From contig NZ_CP072868.1 of the NCBI RefSeq assembly GCF_017948245.1, positions 310,001 to 374,000 on the forward strand: DNA of 64,000 nt, read 5' to 3'. The translations under genes and the position numbers were made by a program. This DNA comes from Rhizobium sp. NLR16a (GTDB taxonomy: Bacteria > Pseudomonadota > Alphaproteobacteria > Rhizobiales > Rhizobiaceae). Below are positions 56,238 to 64,000 of this stretch, one piece after another (within the stretch, counting starts at the first letter, position 1; each line of letters opens with the position of its first letter). The notes below the pieces were generated by a model that saw only the letters and a list, made by a program, of their open reading frames with translations, searched no databases and was not told the origin of the DNA.

Positions 56238-57549
56238 GGCTTCTCTTGTTCTGGTCGGCGCATTGATGGGTGCGACCGCGATGAGCGTCATTTATTCGGC
56301 AGGTGTGCCGGCAGAAGCAGCCGGATCCTCCACATACAAGGAACTGTCGGTATTCGGCGACGTCTTCGAACGGGTGCGCGCGCAATACGTTACGCCGCCG
56401 GCCGAAGACAAGCTGATCGAAAACGCCATCAACGGCATGCTGTCCTCGCTCGACCCCCATTCGAGCTACATGAATGCGAAGGACGCCGAAGACATGCGCA
56501 CCCAGACCAAGGGTGAATTCGGCGGCCTCGGCATCGAAGTCACGATGGAAGACGAGCTCGTCAAGGTCATCACCCCGATCGATGACACGCCCGCCGCCAA
56601 GGCCGGTGTTCTCGCCGGCGACTACATTTCCGAGATCGACGGGCAGTCCGTTCGCGGCCTGAAGCTGGAAGACGCCGTCGAGAAGATGCGCGGCGCCGTC
56701 AACACCCCGATCAAGCTGACGCTGATCCGCAAGGGCGCCGACAAGCCGATCGAACTGACGATCGTCCGTGACGTCGTCGCCGTCCAGGCCGTCAAGTCGC
56801 GCGTCGAGGACGATGTCGGTTATCTCCGCATCATCTCCTTCACCGAAAAGACCTATCCCGACATGGAGAAGGCGATCAAGAAGATCAAGGACACCGTTCC
56901 GGCCGACAAGCTGAAGGGTTATGTCCTTGACCTGCGCCTCAACCCGGGCGGCCTGCTCGACCAGGCGATCAACGTCTCCGACGCCCTGCTGCAGCGTGGC
57001 GAGGTCGTTTCGACCCGCGGCCGCAATCCCGATGAAACCCGCCGCTTCAATGCCGGGCCAGGCGATCTGACGGACGGCAAGCCGGTCATCGTGCTGATCA
57101 ATGGCGGTTCGGCGTCTGCATCGGAAATCGTCGCCGGCGCCCTTCAGGATCTGCGCCGTGCCACCGTTCTCGGTACGCGCTCCTTCGGCAAGGGTTCGGT
57201 CCAGACGATTATCCCGCTCGGCGAAAACGGCGCGCTGCGCCTGACCACGGCGCTCTATTACACGCCGTCGGGCCGCTCGATCCAGGGCACCGGCATCACC
57301 CCTGACATCAAGGTCGAGGAGCCGCTGCCGGAGGAACTGCAGGGCAAGATGGTGACCGAAGGCGAATCCAGCCTGCGCGGCCACATCAAGGGCCAGAGCG
57401 AAACCGACGAGGGTTCGGGCTCCGTTGCCTATGTGCCGCCGGACCCGAAGGATGACGTTCAGCTGAACTACGCGCTCGACCTGCTGCGCGGCAAGAAGAC
57501 CGATCCGGCCTTCCCGCCGAACCCGGACAAGGCCGTCGTCGCCAAGTAA
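56227..57549 (+). CDS. ctpA: S41 family carboxy-terminal processing peptidase
   Basis: A 440-residue periplasmic protease. Signal peptide (IRRASLVLVGALMGATAMSVIYSAG), N-terminal domain (LSSLDPHSSYM), PDZ domain (about 90-175, FGGLGIEVTMEDELVKVITPIDDTPAAKAGVLAGD) and a serine-lysine catalytic domain with the nucleophile in NGGSASASEIVAGAL and the base in TRSFGKGSVQT. The operon overlap with envC suggests it processes or degrades cell-wall hydrolases or their adaptors. Confidence 0.95.
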   Translation: MIRRASLVLVGALMGATAMSVIYSAGVPAEAAGSSTYKELSVFGDVFERVRAQYVTPPAEDKLIENAINGMLSSLDPHSSYMNAKDAEDMRTQTKGEFGGLGIEVTMEDELVKVITPIDDTPAAKAGVLAGDYISEIDGQSVRGLKLEDAVEKMRGAVNTPIKLTLIRKGADKPIELTIVRDVVAVQAVKSRVEDDVGYLRIISFTEKTYPDMEKAIKKIKDTVPADKLKGYVLDLRLNPGGLLDQAINVSDALLQRGEVVSTRGRNPDETRRFNAGPGDLTDGKPVIVLINGGSASASEIVAGALQDLRRATVLGTRSFGKGSVQTIIPLGENGALRLTTALYYTPSGRSIQGTGITPDIKVEEPLPEELQGKMVTEGESSLRGHIKGQSETDEGSGSVAYVPPDPKDDVQLNYALDLLRGKKTDPAFPPNPDKAVVAK

Positions 57550-57560
57550 TCGATCATTGC

Positions 57561-57584
57561 AAGGCCGGGCACTCGCCCGGCCTT
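57561..57584 (+). terminator. Hairpin after ctpA
   Basis: AAGGCCGGGC, ACTC, GCCCGGCCTT is a perfect ten-base stem followed by GACCCTTTCTGCTGTTT, a weak T-rich tail. It probably ends or attenuates the envC-ctpA transcript before the next gene. Confidence 0.7.
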
Positions 57585-57625
57585 GACCCTTTCTGCTGTT
57601 TCCCGGTTTGGAGCGGGCGAGAAAA

Positions 57626-58819
57626 TTGGGAACGGACCTGCATGCGCCTTTGGGGCGCAACCGCAAAACCGGCAGCCGGCGGCCGGGAGTGCTGCTTCTC
57701 GGCCGCATCGCCAGTCTGTGTCTTTTTGCGATAGGCGGCTTCTCGCTCTATACGGCGTTTCGCGGCGACGGGCTCGAACGCAAAAATCCGCCGGCAACCG
57801 ATCAGGCGGCAGTGCCCTCCTCCGGCACACCCCAACCAGCGCAAAAGCCGGCCGGCCAGGCGGCGGATGGCATGCCGCGCGCCGAACCGCGTTCGGGCGC
57901 CAATGTCGAGCAGATGGTCACCGGTGACGGCTCCGTCGTCACCAAATACAGCCCCCGCCCCCGCGACGGCGGCGGACCGGTATTGGTCGATGCGATGCAG
58001 ATCGGCCAGGATCCGCGCATGGCGGCGCTGCCGAACGAGACGCTGCTTGAGGATTCGGCCTATGGCAGGCTGCCGATCGTCGGCCCCGACGGCCGACGGC
58101 CGATGGATCAGTATGCCCGTCCCGCGTCCGGCGCCCGCGGTGTACGCATCGCCATTGTCGTCAGCGGCCTCGGGCTTAGCCAGACGGGAACGCAGCGCGC
58201 CATCGCCGAATTACCCGAGGAGATCACGCTAGCCTTTGCCGCAAGCGGCAACAGCCTCCAGCGCTGGATGCAGGAGGCTCGCCGCGGCGGCCATGAAATC
58301 CTTCTGCAGGTGCCGCTGGAACCGTTTGATTACCCGGCGAACGATCCGGGCCCTGAGACTCTGCTGACCTCAAAGCCTGTCGCCCGCAACATCGAGAACC
58401 TCCACAAGGCGATGGGCGAGATCACCAACTACACCGGCATCATGAACTATCTCGGCGGCCGTTTCCTTTCCGACCCTGCCGCCATGGAACCGGTCATGCG
58501 CGATATCGGCAAGCGTGGCCTGCTCTTCCTCGACGACGGGACGTCGGCGCAGTCGAAAACGGCTGATGTCGCCAAGGGGACTGAACTGCCCTATGTCTTT
58601 GCCGATCTGCAGCTCGACGGCCAGCTCGACGTCAACGCCATCCTGCAGAAACTCGACGAGCTCGAACGCATCGCTCGCAAGAACGGCCAGGCGATCGGCG
58701 TCGCCTCGGCTTTTGACGAAAGCGTCGACGCCATTGCCAAGTGGAGCGAGGAAGCTTCTATGCGCGGCATCGAGATCGTCGGCGTCGCAGCGCTTTCCAA
58801 CGACCCCAGAAACCCCTGA
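57626..58819 (+). CDS. Divergent polysaccharide deacetylase family protein (YibQ/DUF610)
   Basis: A protein of about 397 residues. A membrane anchor near the N-terminus ([25 protein letters not shown]) and a proline/alanine-rich linker lead into a NodB-like divergent deacetylase domain (about 170-395). The domain has [34 protein letters not shown] and [13 protein letters not shown]. The family keeps only part of the deacetylase metal site, so the activity is unproven. It commonly follows envC-ctpA, suggesting a cell-envelope role. No ATG fits; TTG at 57626 with GAGAAAA upstream, or TTG at 57608, is the likely start. Confidence 0.82.
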   Translation: MGTDLHAPLGRNRKTGSRRPGVLLLGRIASLCLFAIGGFSLYTAFRGDGLERKNPPATDQAAVPSSGTPQPAQKPAGQAADGMPRAEPRSGANVEQMVTGDGSVVTKYSPRPRDGGGPVLVDAMQIGQDPRMAALPNETLLEDSAYGRLPIVGPDGRRPMDQYARPASGARGVRIAIVVSGLGLSQTGTQRAIAELPEEITLAFAASGNSLQRWMQEARRGGHEILLQVPLEPFDYPANDPGPETLLTSKPVARNIENLHKAMGEITNYTGIMNYLGGRFLSDPAAMEPVMRDIGKRGLLFLDDGTSAQSKTADVAKGTELPYVFADLQLDGQLDVNAILQKLDELERIARKNGQAIGVASAFDESVDAIAKWSEEASMRGIEIVGVAALSNDPRNP

Positions 58820-58844
58820 GATGATGACCTCAACGGAGAAGAAG

Positions 58845-59378
58845 ATGAGCCAGGCGACCGTGAAAGCCGAGGATCTGCCCTATCGCCCATGCGTCGGCGT
58901 GATGATCCTGAACCGCGATGGCCTGGTCTGGGCCGGCCGGCGCATCCCCGACGGCAATTCCGAATATGACGGCTCGCCGCAGCTCTGGCAGATGCCCCAG
59001 GGGGGCATCGACAAGGGCGAGAATCCGTTGGATGCCGCCTATCGCGAGCTTTATGAAGAAACCGGCATCAGGACGGTGACGCTGCTCGCCGAAGCGCGGG
59101 ACTGGATCAATTATGATCTGCCGCCGGCGCTGATCGGCATCGGACTGAAAGGAAAATTCCGCGGTCAGACGCAGCGCTGGTTCGCCTTCCGCTTCGACGG
59201 CGACGAAAGCGAGATCGCTATCAACCCGCCGCCCGGCGGCCACGATCCCGAATTCGATGCCTGGGAATGGAAGCCGATGCATGCACTGCCGGGCCTGATC
59301 GTTCCTTTCAAACGCGCCGTCTATGACCAGGTGATCGCAGAGTTCCAGCATCTGGCGGCGTTGCAATCGGAAGACTGA
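58845..59378 (+). CDS. rppH: RNA pyrophosphohydrolase (Nudix)
   Basis: Removes pyrophosphate from mRNA 5' ends and so starts decay. The 177 residues contain the complete Nudix box ([20 protein letters not shown]) and the family start [26 protein letters not shown] at 58845 has GGAG upstream and yields the usual length; ATG 24 bases earlier is possible. Confidence 0.95.
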   Translation: MSQATVKAEDLPYRPCVGVMILNRDGLVWAGRRIPDGNSEYDGSPQLWQMPQGGIDKGENPLDAAYRELYEETGIRTVTLLAEARDWINYDLPPALIGIGLKGKFRGQTQRWFAFRFDGDESEIAINPPPGGHDPEFDAWEWKPMHALPGLIVPFKRAVYDQVIAEFQHLAALQSED

Positions 59379-59420
59379 TCATGCCCGGATGCTTCCGGCT
59401 TGGGCGCGGCGAGCACGGGA

Positions 59421-59448
59421 GTGCCGGCCGCCCTAAGGCGGCCGGCAC
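59421..59448. terminator. Bidirectional hairpin between converging rppH and bfr
   Basis: GTGCCGGCCGCC, CTAA, GGCGGCCGGCAC is a perfect twelve-base stem in the 81-base gap between two convergent genes. It probably serves both transcripts, although neither side has a long T-run. Confidence 0.75.
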
Positions 59449-59459
59449 CTGGTAGGAGC

Positions 59460-59945
59460 TTATTCGGCTTGGTCAGCGGAATCGGCGTTGAGCTGGCCGT
59501 ATTTGCTTTCGCCGATTTTTTCGAGCAGATCGAGCTGCGTTTCGAGGAAGTCGATATGGCCTTCTTCATCGGCCAGCAACTCTTCGAACAGCTTCATCGA
59601 GACGTAATCGCCGGCTTCATAACAGATATCGCGCGACTTCTTGTAGGCCGTGCGGGCGTCGTACTCGCCGGCGAGATCGGCTTCGAGGACTTCCTTGACG
59701 TTCTGGCCGATGCGCAGGGGGGCCAGGGTCTGCAGATTGGGATGGCCTTCGAGGAAGATGATGCGGGCGACGAGCCGGTCGGCATGATGCATCTCTTCGA
59801 TGGATTCGGCGCGTTCCTTCTTGGCGAGCTTGGTGTAGCCCCAATCCTCGAGAAGACGATAGTGGACCCAGTATTGGTTGACCGCCCCGAGTTCGAGGAA
59901 CAGTGCCTCGTTAAGCCGCTCGATGACCTTTTTGTCGCCTTTCAA
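59460..59945 (-). CDS. bfr: Bacterioferritin
   Basis: Haem-containing iron-storage protein of 161 residues, forming 24-mers. Ferroxidase residues are at the expected sites (Glu18 in [10 protein letters not shown], the [10 protein letters not shown] glutamate and histidine, Glu and His in [10 protein letters not shown]), and the haem-ligand methionine is Met52 in EEMHHAD. The start is a TTG (reading [10 protein letters not shown]) with AGGAG seven bases upstream. The ATG 24 bases earlier would add residues not seen in the family. Overlaps bfd. Confidence 0.95.
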   Translation of the reverse strand: MKGDKKVIERLNEALFLELGAVNQYWVHYRLLEDWGYTKLAKKERAESIEEMHHADRLVARIIFLEGHPNLQTLAPLRIGQNVKEVLEADLAGEYDARTAYKKSRDICYEAGDYVSMKLFEELLADEEGHIDFLETQLDLLEKIGESKYGQLNADSADQAE

Positions 59946-60240
59946 TGTCCGCTCTCCTGTTTTCCTCATGGAACTGCTTCAAGCGCGACATGAAATCAAA
60001 TATCTCGGCCTCCGTCGAGTGGCGACGGGCGTGATATTCCTCGGTCGTCTGGATAATAATGTCGACCACGTTGGGGAAGCAGCCGCAGCAACGGCCGCGT
60101 TTTTCCATGGCGTGGTAGACCTTCGCAGGCACGATAAGCTGCCAACAGTCGTCGTCGAGAAGGTTGGTGATAACCTCCCGGATTTCCTTGTCGGTTATGT
60201 AATTGCAGCTGCAGACAAGCACGTCTTCATTTCCAAACAT
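59911..60240 (-). CDS. bfd: Bacterioferritin-associated ferredoxin
   Basis: A [2Fe-2S] protein that reduces iron in bacterioferritin so it can be released. The N-terminal domain has the CSC pair (residues 10-12) and a second cysteine cluster RCCGC near 50-54. At 109 residues it is longer than the E. coli protein (64), with a charged helical C-terminal extension. It overlaps the 5' end of bfr by 35 bases, so the two are made together. Confidence 0.92.
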   Translation of the reverse strand: MFGNEDVLVCSCNYITDKEIREVITNLLDDDCWQLIVPAKVYHAMEKRGRCCGCFPNVVDIIIQTTEEYHARRHSTEAEIFDFMSRLKQFHEENRRADIERRQKGHRAA

Positions 60241-60405
60241 GACATTGACTATCGTGTTTTCTGCTAAAGAAGATGGTGGCTGTCAAGAAAAAATTCGAAT
60301 CAGACGGCATCGATTGGAAGCGATGGGCGCGGCCTGTTGCAGATTGACTGGAACTGTGCGGCGATCACACGATGAGGCATGCCGGTGATCCGGTCGATCC
60401 GACTG

Positions 60406-63400
60406 CTAATGAAAGTTCCGCCCGCGCGGCATGACCTCGGCGGTTTCCACCACACCGGCATGGCGGCCCGCGGCGCCCGCCTCCCTTTCCAATTCCGCCC
60501 CTTCCCGCGCATTCGCAAGCCTTCTCTGTCGTGGATCAACCCCTGGCCTCAGCACCTCGTCGGCGCGCTCGCAGGCACCGAAACGTCGGGCCTCGCGTTG
60601 CAGGATGCCAAGCGCCGGCGTCATGTCCTCCATATGCTCGACGACCGTATGGATGACGCCGCTATGGCTTTGCAGCCTGCCCCGGATTTTCACGAGCCGG
60701 GCACCCATGACGACCGCCCGGTATTTTTCGAATATCTTGCTCCAGACGATAGCGTTGGCGACACCGGTTTCATCCTCCAGCGTCATGAAGATTACACCCT
60801 TGGCCGAACCCGGGCGCTGGCGCACCAGCACCAGACCGGCGATGGTCACTCTCTTTCCGTTCGGCACCGTCAGGAGATCGACATTGCGCGTGATGCCCAT
60901 CTTTCGGAATTCCTCCCGCAGGAAAGACACCGGATGCGCCTTCAGCGACAATGACAGATAACGATAATCCTCGATCACCTGCTCGCCTGGCGGCATATCA
61001 GGCAGGCTGGTCTTCGGTTCGACCTGCAGATCGATATGGTTCACCCGATCGAACAGAGGCAATTTTTCAGGAGCGTACTTCGTATCCAGCGCCCTTGCAG
61101 CCCAAAGCGCCTCACGCCTCGACAGGCCGATCGAACCGAAGGCATCGGCATCCGCCAGCCTTTCGATATCGGCTTTGTCGAGGCCGGACCGCAGCCAGAG
61201 ATCACGAACCGAGCCATAACCATCGCCCCTGTTGGCAAGAAGGCTCTCCAACGCCTTCTCGGACAGACCCTTGACCTGCCGGAAGCCGAGGCGAACGGCT
61301 CGCTTTGCCTTGATGAGGGCTCGCATATCGGCATGCCGCCTGTCGACGGCATTTCTGTCGAATACCGCCTCCTCGAGATGGCAATCCCAATTGGATCTGT
61401 TGATGTCGACGGGTCGGACCTCGACCCCGTGTTCCCTGGCATCACGAACGAGCTGCGCCGGCGCGTAAAAGCCCATCGGCTGCGAATTGAGCATGGCAGC
61501 GCAAAAGACGTCTGGATAATAGGCCTTGACCCAGGACGAGGCATAGACCAGCAGGGCGAAGGAAGCCGCATGGCTTTCCGGAAAGCCATATTCGCCGAAG
61601 CCTTCGATCTGGCTGAAGCAGCGTTCGGCAAAGTCCCTCGGATAGCCTCTGCGGGTCATGCCATTAATCAGATCATCCTTGAACGCGTTGACCTTTCCCA
61701 ACCGCTTGAAGGTCGCCATCGAGCGGCGCAGGCGGTCGGCCTTGGCAGGCGAGAAGCCCGCCGCCGTAATCGCGATCTGCATCGCCTGTTCCTGAAACAG
61801 TGGCACGCCGAGCGTCCGCTTGAGGATCGGGATCATCTCGTCTTTCGGATAGTCGATCTTGAAACCTGGAGAATGCGACTGCTCCCGCCGCGTCAGGTAG
61901 GGATGGACCATATTGCCCTGAATCGGCCCCGGGCGGACGATTGCCACTTCAATCACGAGATCATAGAATCGGCGCGGCTTCAGCCGGGGCAGCATGCTCA
62001 TCTGCGCCCTGCTTTCGATCTGAAAGACGCCCAGCGTGTCGGCCCGGCACATCATGTCATAAACCGGTACGCCCTCGTCTCCGTGTTCCCTGTTGCCGAG
62101 ATCGGCAAGGGTTTTCTTCACGTCATAATGCAGTTCGAGCAGCGAGAAAGCCTTTCTGAGACAGGTCAGCATTCCGAGAGCCAGAACATCGACCTTCAGG
62201 ATCTTGACGTTGTCGAGATCGTCCTTGTCCCATTCGATCATATAGCGATCCGGCATCGCCGTCTTCATGATCGGCACGACTTCATCGAGCCGATCCCGGG
62301 TGATGACGAAGCCGCCGACATGCTGGGTTAGGTGACGCGGAAATCCGAGGAGTTCGGACGCATAGCGCAGAACGTTTGATGTCACCGGATCCGAAATATC
62401 GAGCCCAGCCGCCTTGGCATCCCGCTCCGACAGATTATCCTCCGACCAGCCCCAGACCAGGCTGCTGATCGCCGCCTGGACGTCCTCCGAAAGCCCGAAG
62501 GCCTTGGAGACCTCGCGGCCGGCGGAACGAGTGCGATAGGTGGTGACGCCAGCCGTCAGCCCGGCATGCTCCTTGGTATATTTTCTGTAGATGTGCTGGA
62601 TGACTTCTTCGCGGCGGTCATGCTCGAAATCCACATCGATGTCAGGCGGCTCGTCGCGATCCATCGAGATGAAGCGGTCGAAAAGCAGTGTGCTTTTGGT
62701 CGGATCGACTTCCGTGATCTCGAGGCAATAGCAGATGACCGAGTTGGCTGCAGAACCGCGGCCCTGGCACAAAATCTTCAATTCATAACGCGCATGCTGG
62801 ATGAGCTTGTGGACCGTCAGGAAATAAGGCTCGTATTTCTTCTCCCGGATGAGATCGAGTTCATAGTCGATCTGGGTCTGGATTTGAGCAGGAACGCCAT
62901 CCGGATAGCGCTTCTTAGCGCCCTCTTTCGTCAGACGTTCGAGGGTTTCATAAGGCGTCTCGCCGGGATCGTTTTCCGGCGGGTAATTGTGTTTCAGCTC
63001 ATTGAGCGAAAACGAAAGCCTGCCGAAGAATGTCCCGGTATTGGCGATCGCCTCCGGATAATCGCGAAACAGCCGGGCCATTTCACGTGGGCCCTTGAGA
63101 TAACGCTCGGCATTCGGAGCAAGAAGAAAACCTGCTTCGGCGATCGGAACATGCTCGCGGATCGAAATGACGATATCGGAAAGGGGTCGGCGATCCGTAT
63201 GGTGATAGAGCGGCTGGTTGGTCGCGATGACAGCAATGCGGTGGCGGGCGGCGATTACGGAAAGTGCCGCGAAAACCTGCCTGTCGCGGCCATCATAGGC
63301 AGGCGCCAGCGCCACGTGAAACGCCTTGCCGAAACGGTTCCGGAACCGGGCGAGACAGGCTTCCAATTCCTGTTGGGCGACAGGCTCGACGGCAGCCGCC

Positions 63401-63858
63401 TGGCCGGGAACGAGGGCCAGCATCATCTCGTCCCCCCATTCCATGATATCCGCCTCGTAAAGCAGGCAGGATCCCTTTTCCGCTCTCAAATTTCCCGCAC
63501 TCAGCAAACGGCAGAGATGCGCCCACCCTCGCCTGTTCTCAGGATAAGCAAGGATATCAGGCGTTCCGTCTGAAAAAACGAGACGGGCGCCCGGCTGAAT
63601 CCGGATTGGATCGAGAATCTTCTCTTCCTCTCTGCCGTCGAGGTTCTTCTCGTGCCTTCTTCTGAATTTCTCTTCGATCTCCTGCGCCTGCGCATGCGCC
63701 CGGACGACACCGGCAACCGAATTCCGGTCGGCGATTCCAAGACCGGAAAGTTTCAGCGCCGCGGCCTGCACCACCATTTCCTCAGGTTTCGAAGCGCCCT
63801 CCAGAAAGGAGAAATTGGTGCGGGCGCCGATCTCGAAAAATGCAGGCGCCGCGCTCAT
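60406..63858 (-). CDS. dnaE2: Error-prone DNA polymerase III alpha subunit DnaE2
   Basis: Translesion polymerase of 1150 residues that works with ImuA and ImuB after DNA damage. N-terminal PHP domain ([17 protein letters not shown]), polymerase palm with the catalytic aspartates in [15 protein letters not shown], the fingers/tau region, an OB fold near the C-terminus ([13 protein letters not shown]), and the typical MPRGRNFH end. The PHP part carries a highly charged insertion near residues 57-82 ([19 protein letters not shown]). Its ATG overlaps the imuB stop by four bases. Cassettes of this type are normally LexA-controlled at imuA, outside the window. Confidence 0.96.
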   Translation of the reverse strand: MSAAPAFFEIGARTNFSFLEGASKPEEMVVQAAALKLSGLGIADRNSVAGVVRAHAQAQEIEEKFRRRHEKNLDGREEEKILDPIRIQPGARLVFSDGTPDILAYPENRRGWAHLCRLLSAGNLRAEKGSCLLYEADIMEWGDEMMLALVPGQAAAVEPVAQQELEACLARFRNRFGKAFHVALAPAYDGRDRQVFAALSVIAARHRIAVIATNQPLYHHTDRRPLSDIVISIREHVPIAEAGFLLAPNAERYLKGPREMARLFRDYPEAIANTGTFFGRLSFSLNELKHNYPPENDPGETPYETLERLTKEGAKKRYPDGVPAQIQTQIDYELDLIREKKYEPYFLTVHKLIQHARYELKILCQGRGSAANSVICYCLEITEVDPTKSTLLFDRFISMDRDEPPDIDVDFEHDRREEVIQHIYRKYTKEHAGLTAGVTTYRTRSAGREVSKAFGLSEDVQAAISSLVWGWSEDNLSERDAKAAGLDISDPVTSNVLRYASELLGFPRHLTQHVGGFVITRDRLDEVVPIMKTAMPDRYMIEWDKDDLDNVKILKVDVLALGMLTCLRKAFSLLELHYDVKKTLADLGNREHGDEGVPVYDMMCRADTLGVFQIESRAQMSMLPRLKPRRFYDLVIEVAIVRPGPIQGNMVHPYLTRREQSHSPGFKIDYPKDEMIPILKRTLGVPLFQEQAMQIAITAAGFSPAKADRLRRSMATFKRLGKVNAFKDDLINGMTRRGYPRDFAERCFSQIEGFGEYGFPESHAASFALLVYASSWVKAYYPDVFCAAMLNSQPMGFYAPAQLVRDAREHGVEVRPVDINRSNWDCHLEEAVFDRNAVDRRHADMRALIKAKRAVRLGFRQVKGLSEKALESLLANRGDGYGSVRDLWLRSGLDKADIERLADADAFGSIGLSRREALWAARALDTKYAPEKLPLFDRVNHIDLQVEPKTSLPDMPPGEQVIEDYRYLSLSLKAHPVSFLREEFRKMGITRNVDLLTVPNGKRVTIAGLVLVRQRPGSAKGVIFMTLEDETGVANAIVWSKIFEKYRAVVMGARLVKIRGRLQSHSGVIHTVVEHMEDMTPALGILQREARRFGACERADEVLRPGVDPRQRRLANAREGAELEREAGAAGRHAGVVETAEVMPRGRNFH

Positions 63859-64000
63859 GCGAAAATCCCGTGCATAAACCAGCGCGGCGGCGGCTCTTCA
63901 CCGTAAAAGCCTTCGCGGTAAATCCAGAAACGATGCCCGGCATTGTCCTCGACACGGAAATAGTCACGCGTTTTGGCGGCGGCGCCATCGATCCACCACT
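63855..64000 (-). CDS. imuB: ImuB-like Y-family polymerase, C-terminal end only
   Basis: The last 48 residues of a minus-strand gene cut by the window edge. The reading frame [21 protein letters not shown]..., ending in [10 protein letters not shown], matches the conserved C-terminus of ImuB/DUF6504 proteins. The stop overlaps the dnaE2 start (ATGA). ImuB is a catalytically inactive Y-family protein that tethers DnaE2 to the beta clamp. Confidence 0.85.
   Translation of the reverse strand, partial: WWIDGAAAKTRDYFRVEDNAGHRFWIYREGFYGEEPPPRWFMHGIFA

Noticed and set aside
60271..60285. AGA-N9-TCA before bfd as an iron-responsive operator
   Set aside because: One half-site departs from TGA; a single perfect triplet is too weak to claim RirA or Irr control.
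61036..62331. Plus-strand open frame (431 codons) inside dnaE2
   Set aside because: Antisense to the DnaE2 palm and fingers; composition is that of a reversed coding strand.
63782..63988. Minus-strand open frame of 68 codons at the window end
   Set aside because: A different minus-strand frame encodes the conserved ImuB C-terminus with its stop overlapping the dnaE2 start.

Overview
The window is a GC-rich chromosomal stretch from an alphaproteobacterium, almost certainly a Rhizobium of the R. leguminosarum/R. etli kind. This is inferred from the sequence alone: a SAM-II-like riboswitch end before metA, a candidate RirA iron box (TGA-N9-TCA), the obgE-proB-proA-nadD and rsfS-rlmH-envC-ctpA-rppH gene order, an imuB-dnaE2 cassette, rhizobial dispersed palindromic repeats and a CcsR/cuckoo-type small RNA locus. 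I see no prophage, insertion sequence, CRISPR array or rRNA operon. Genes are dense, and many start codons overlap the preceding stop.

Layout: (1) 1-2.2 kb, metA behind a cut riboswitch, then galM. (2) 2.4-6.1 kb, an amino-sugar operon (GntR regulator, GlmS-like deaminase, nagA, second SIS protein) with a candidate operator on the regulator start codon. (3) 6.1-10.7 kb, an amino-acid ABC transporter plus FAD oxidase operon facing its own FadR-type regulator. (4) 10.9-13.7 kb, efp divergent from epmA-epmB, the complete core set for beta-lysylation of EF-P. (5) 14.0-25.7 kb, the most unusual region: carrier protein, acyl-CoA dehydrogenase, aminoacyl-tRNA-synthetase-like amino acid:carrier protein ligase, DUF1839, a GH2 glycosidase, a glycosyltransferase, a 1103-residue flippase fused to two alpha/beta-hydrolase domains, and a second glycosyltransferase. 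(6) 25.8-31.5 kb, lysine/pipecolate catabolism (LysR, DUF1338/HglS, FAD amine oxidase, aminoadipate-semialdehyde dehydrogenase). (7) 31.6-35.5 kb, an Fbp-type ferric iron ABC transporter. (8) 35.5-42.1 kb, a glycoamylase-family protein, gamma-glutamyltransferase, an MlrC-type peptidase, and a NIPSNAP/TetR pair. (9) 42.1-49.7 kb, housekeeping genes: tRNA-Ser, rplU-rpmA, two GNATs, an EEP nuclease/phosphatase, obgE-proBA-nadD. (10) 49.7-53.4 kb, a stem-loop RNA locus and modABC with a ModE-like regulator. (11) 53.6-59.4 kb, rsfS, rlmH, envC, ctpA, a YibQ-like deacetylase and rppH. (12) 59.4-64 kb, bfd-bfr and dnaE2 behind the 3' end of imuB.

The best candidate for an undescribed system is region 5. 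Amino acid:carrier protein ligases charge phosphopantetheine carriers with small amino acids, but their pathway is not known to me. Here the ligase is translationally coupled to a dehydrogenase and DUF1839 and runs into genes for making, trimming and moving a glycan, so an aminoacyl-derived modification of a surface polysaccharide is a testable idea. The flippase fusion at its end is odd too: its first hydrolase domain has glycine in place of the nucleophile and its second has cysteine.

Other notable points: three stem-loops that each carry GGGAGGAG (anti-Shine-Dalgarno CTCCTCCC on the other strand) between nadD and modA; a dispersed palindromic repeat inside the mod operon; candidate operators for five local regulators; and non-ATG starts for bfr (TTG) and perhaps rsfS (CTG).
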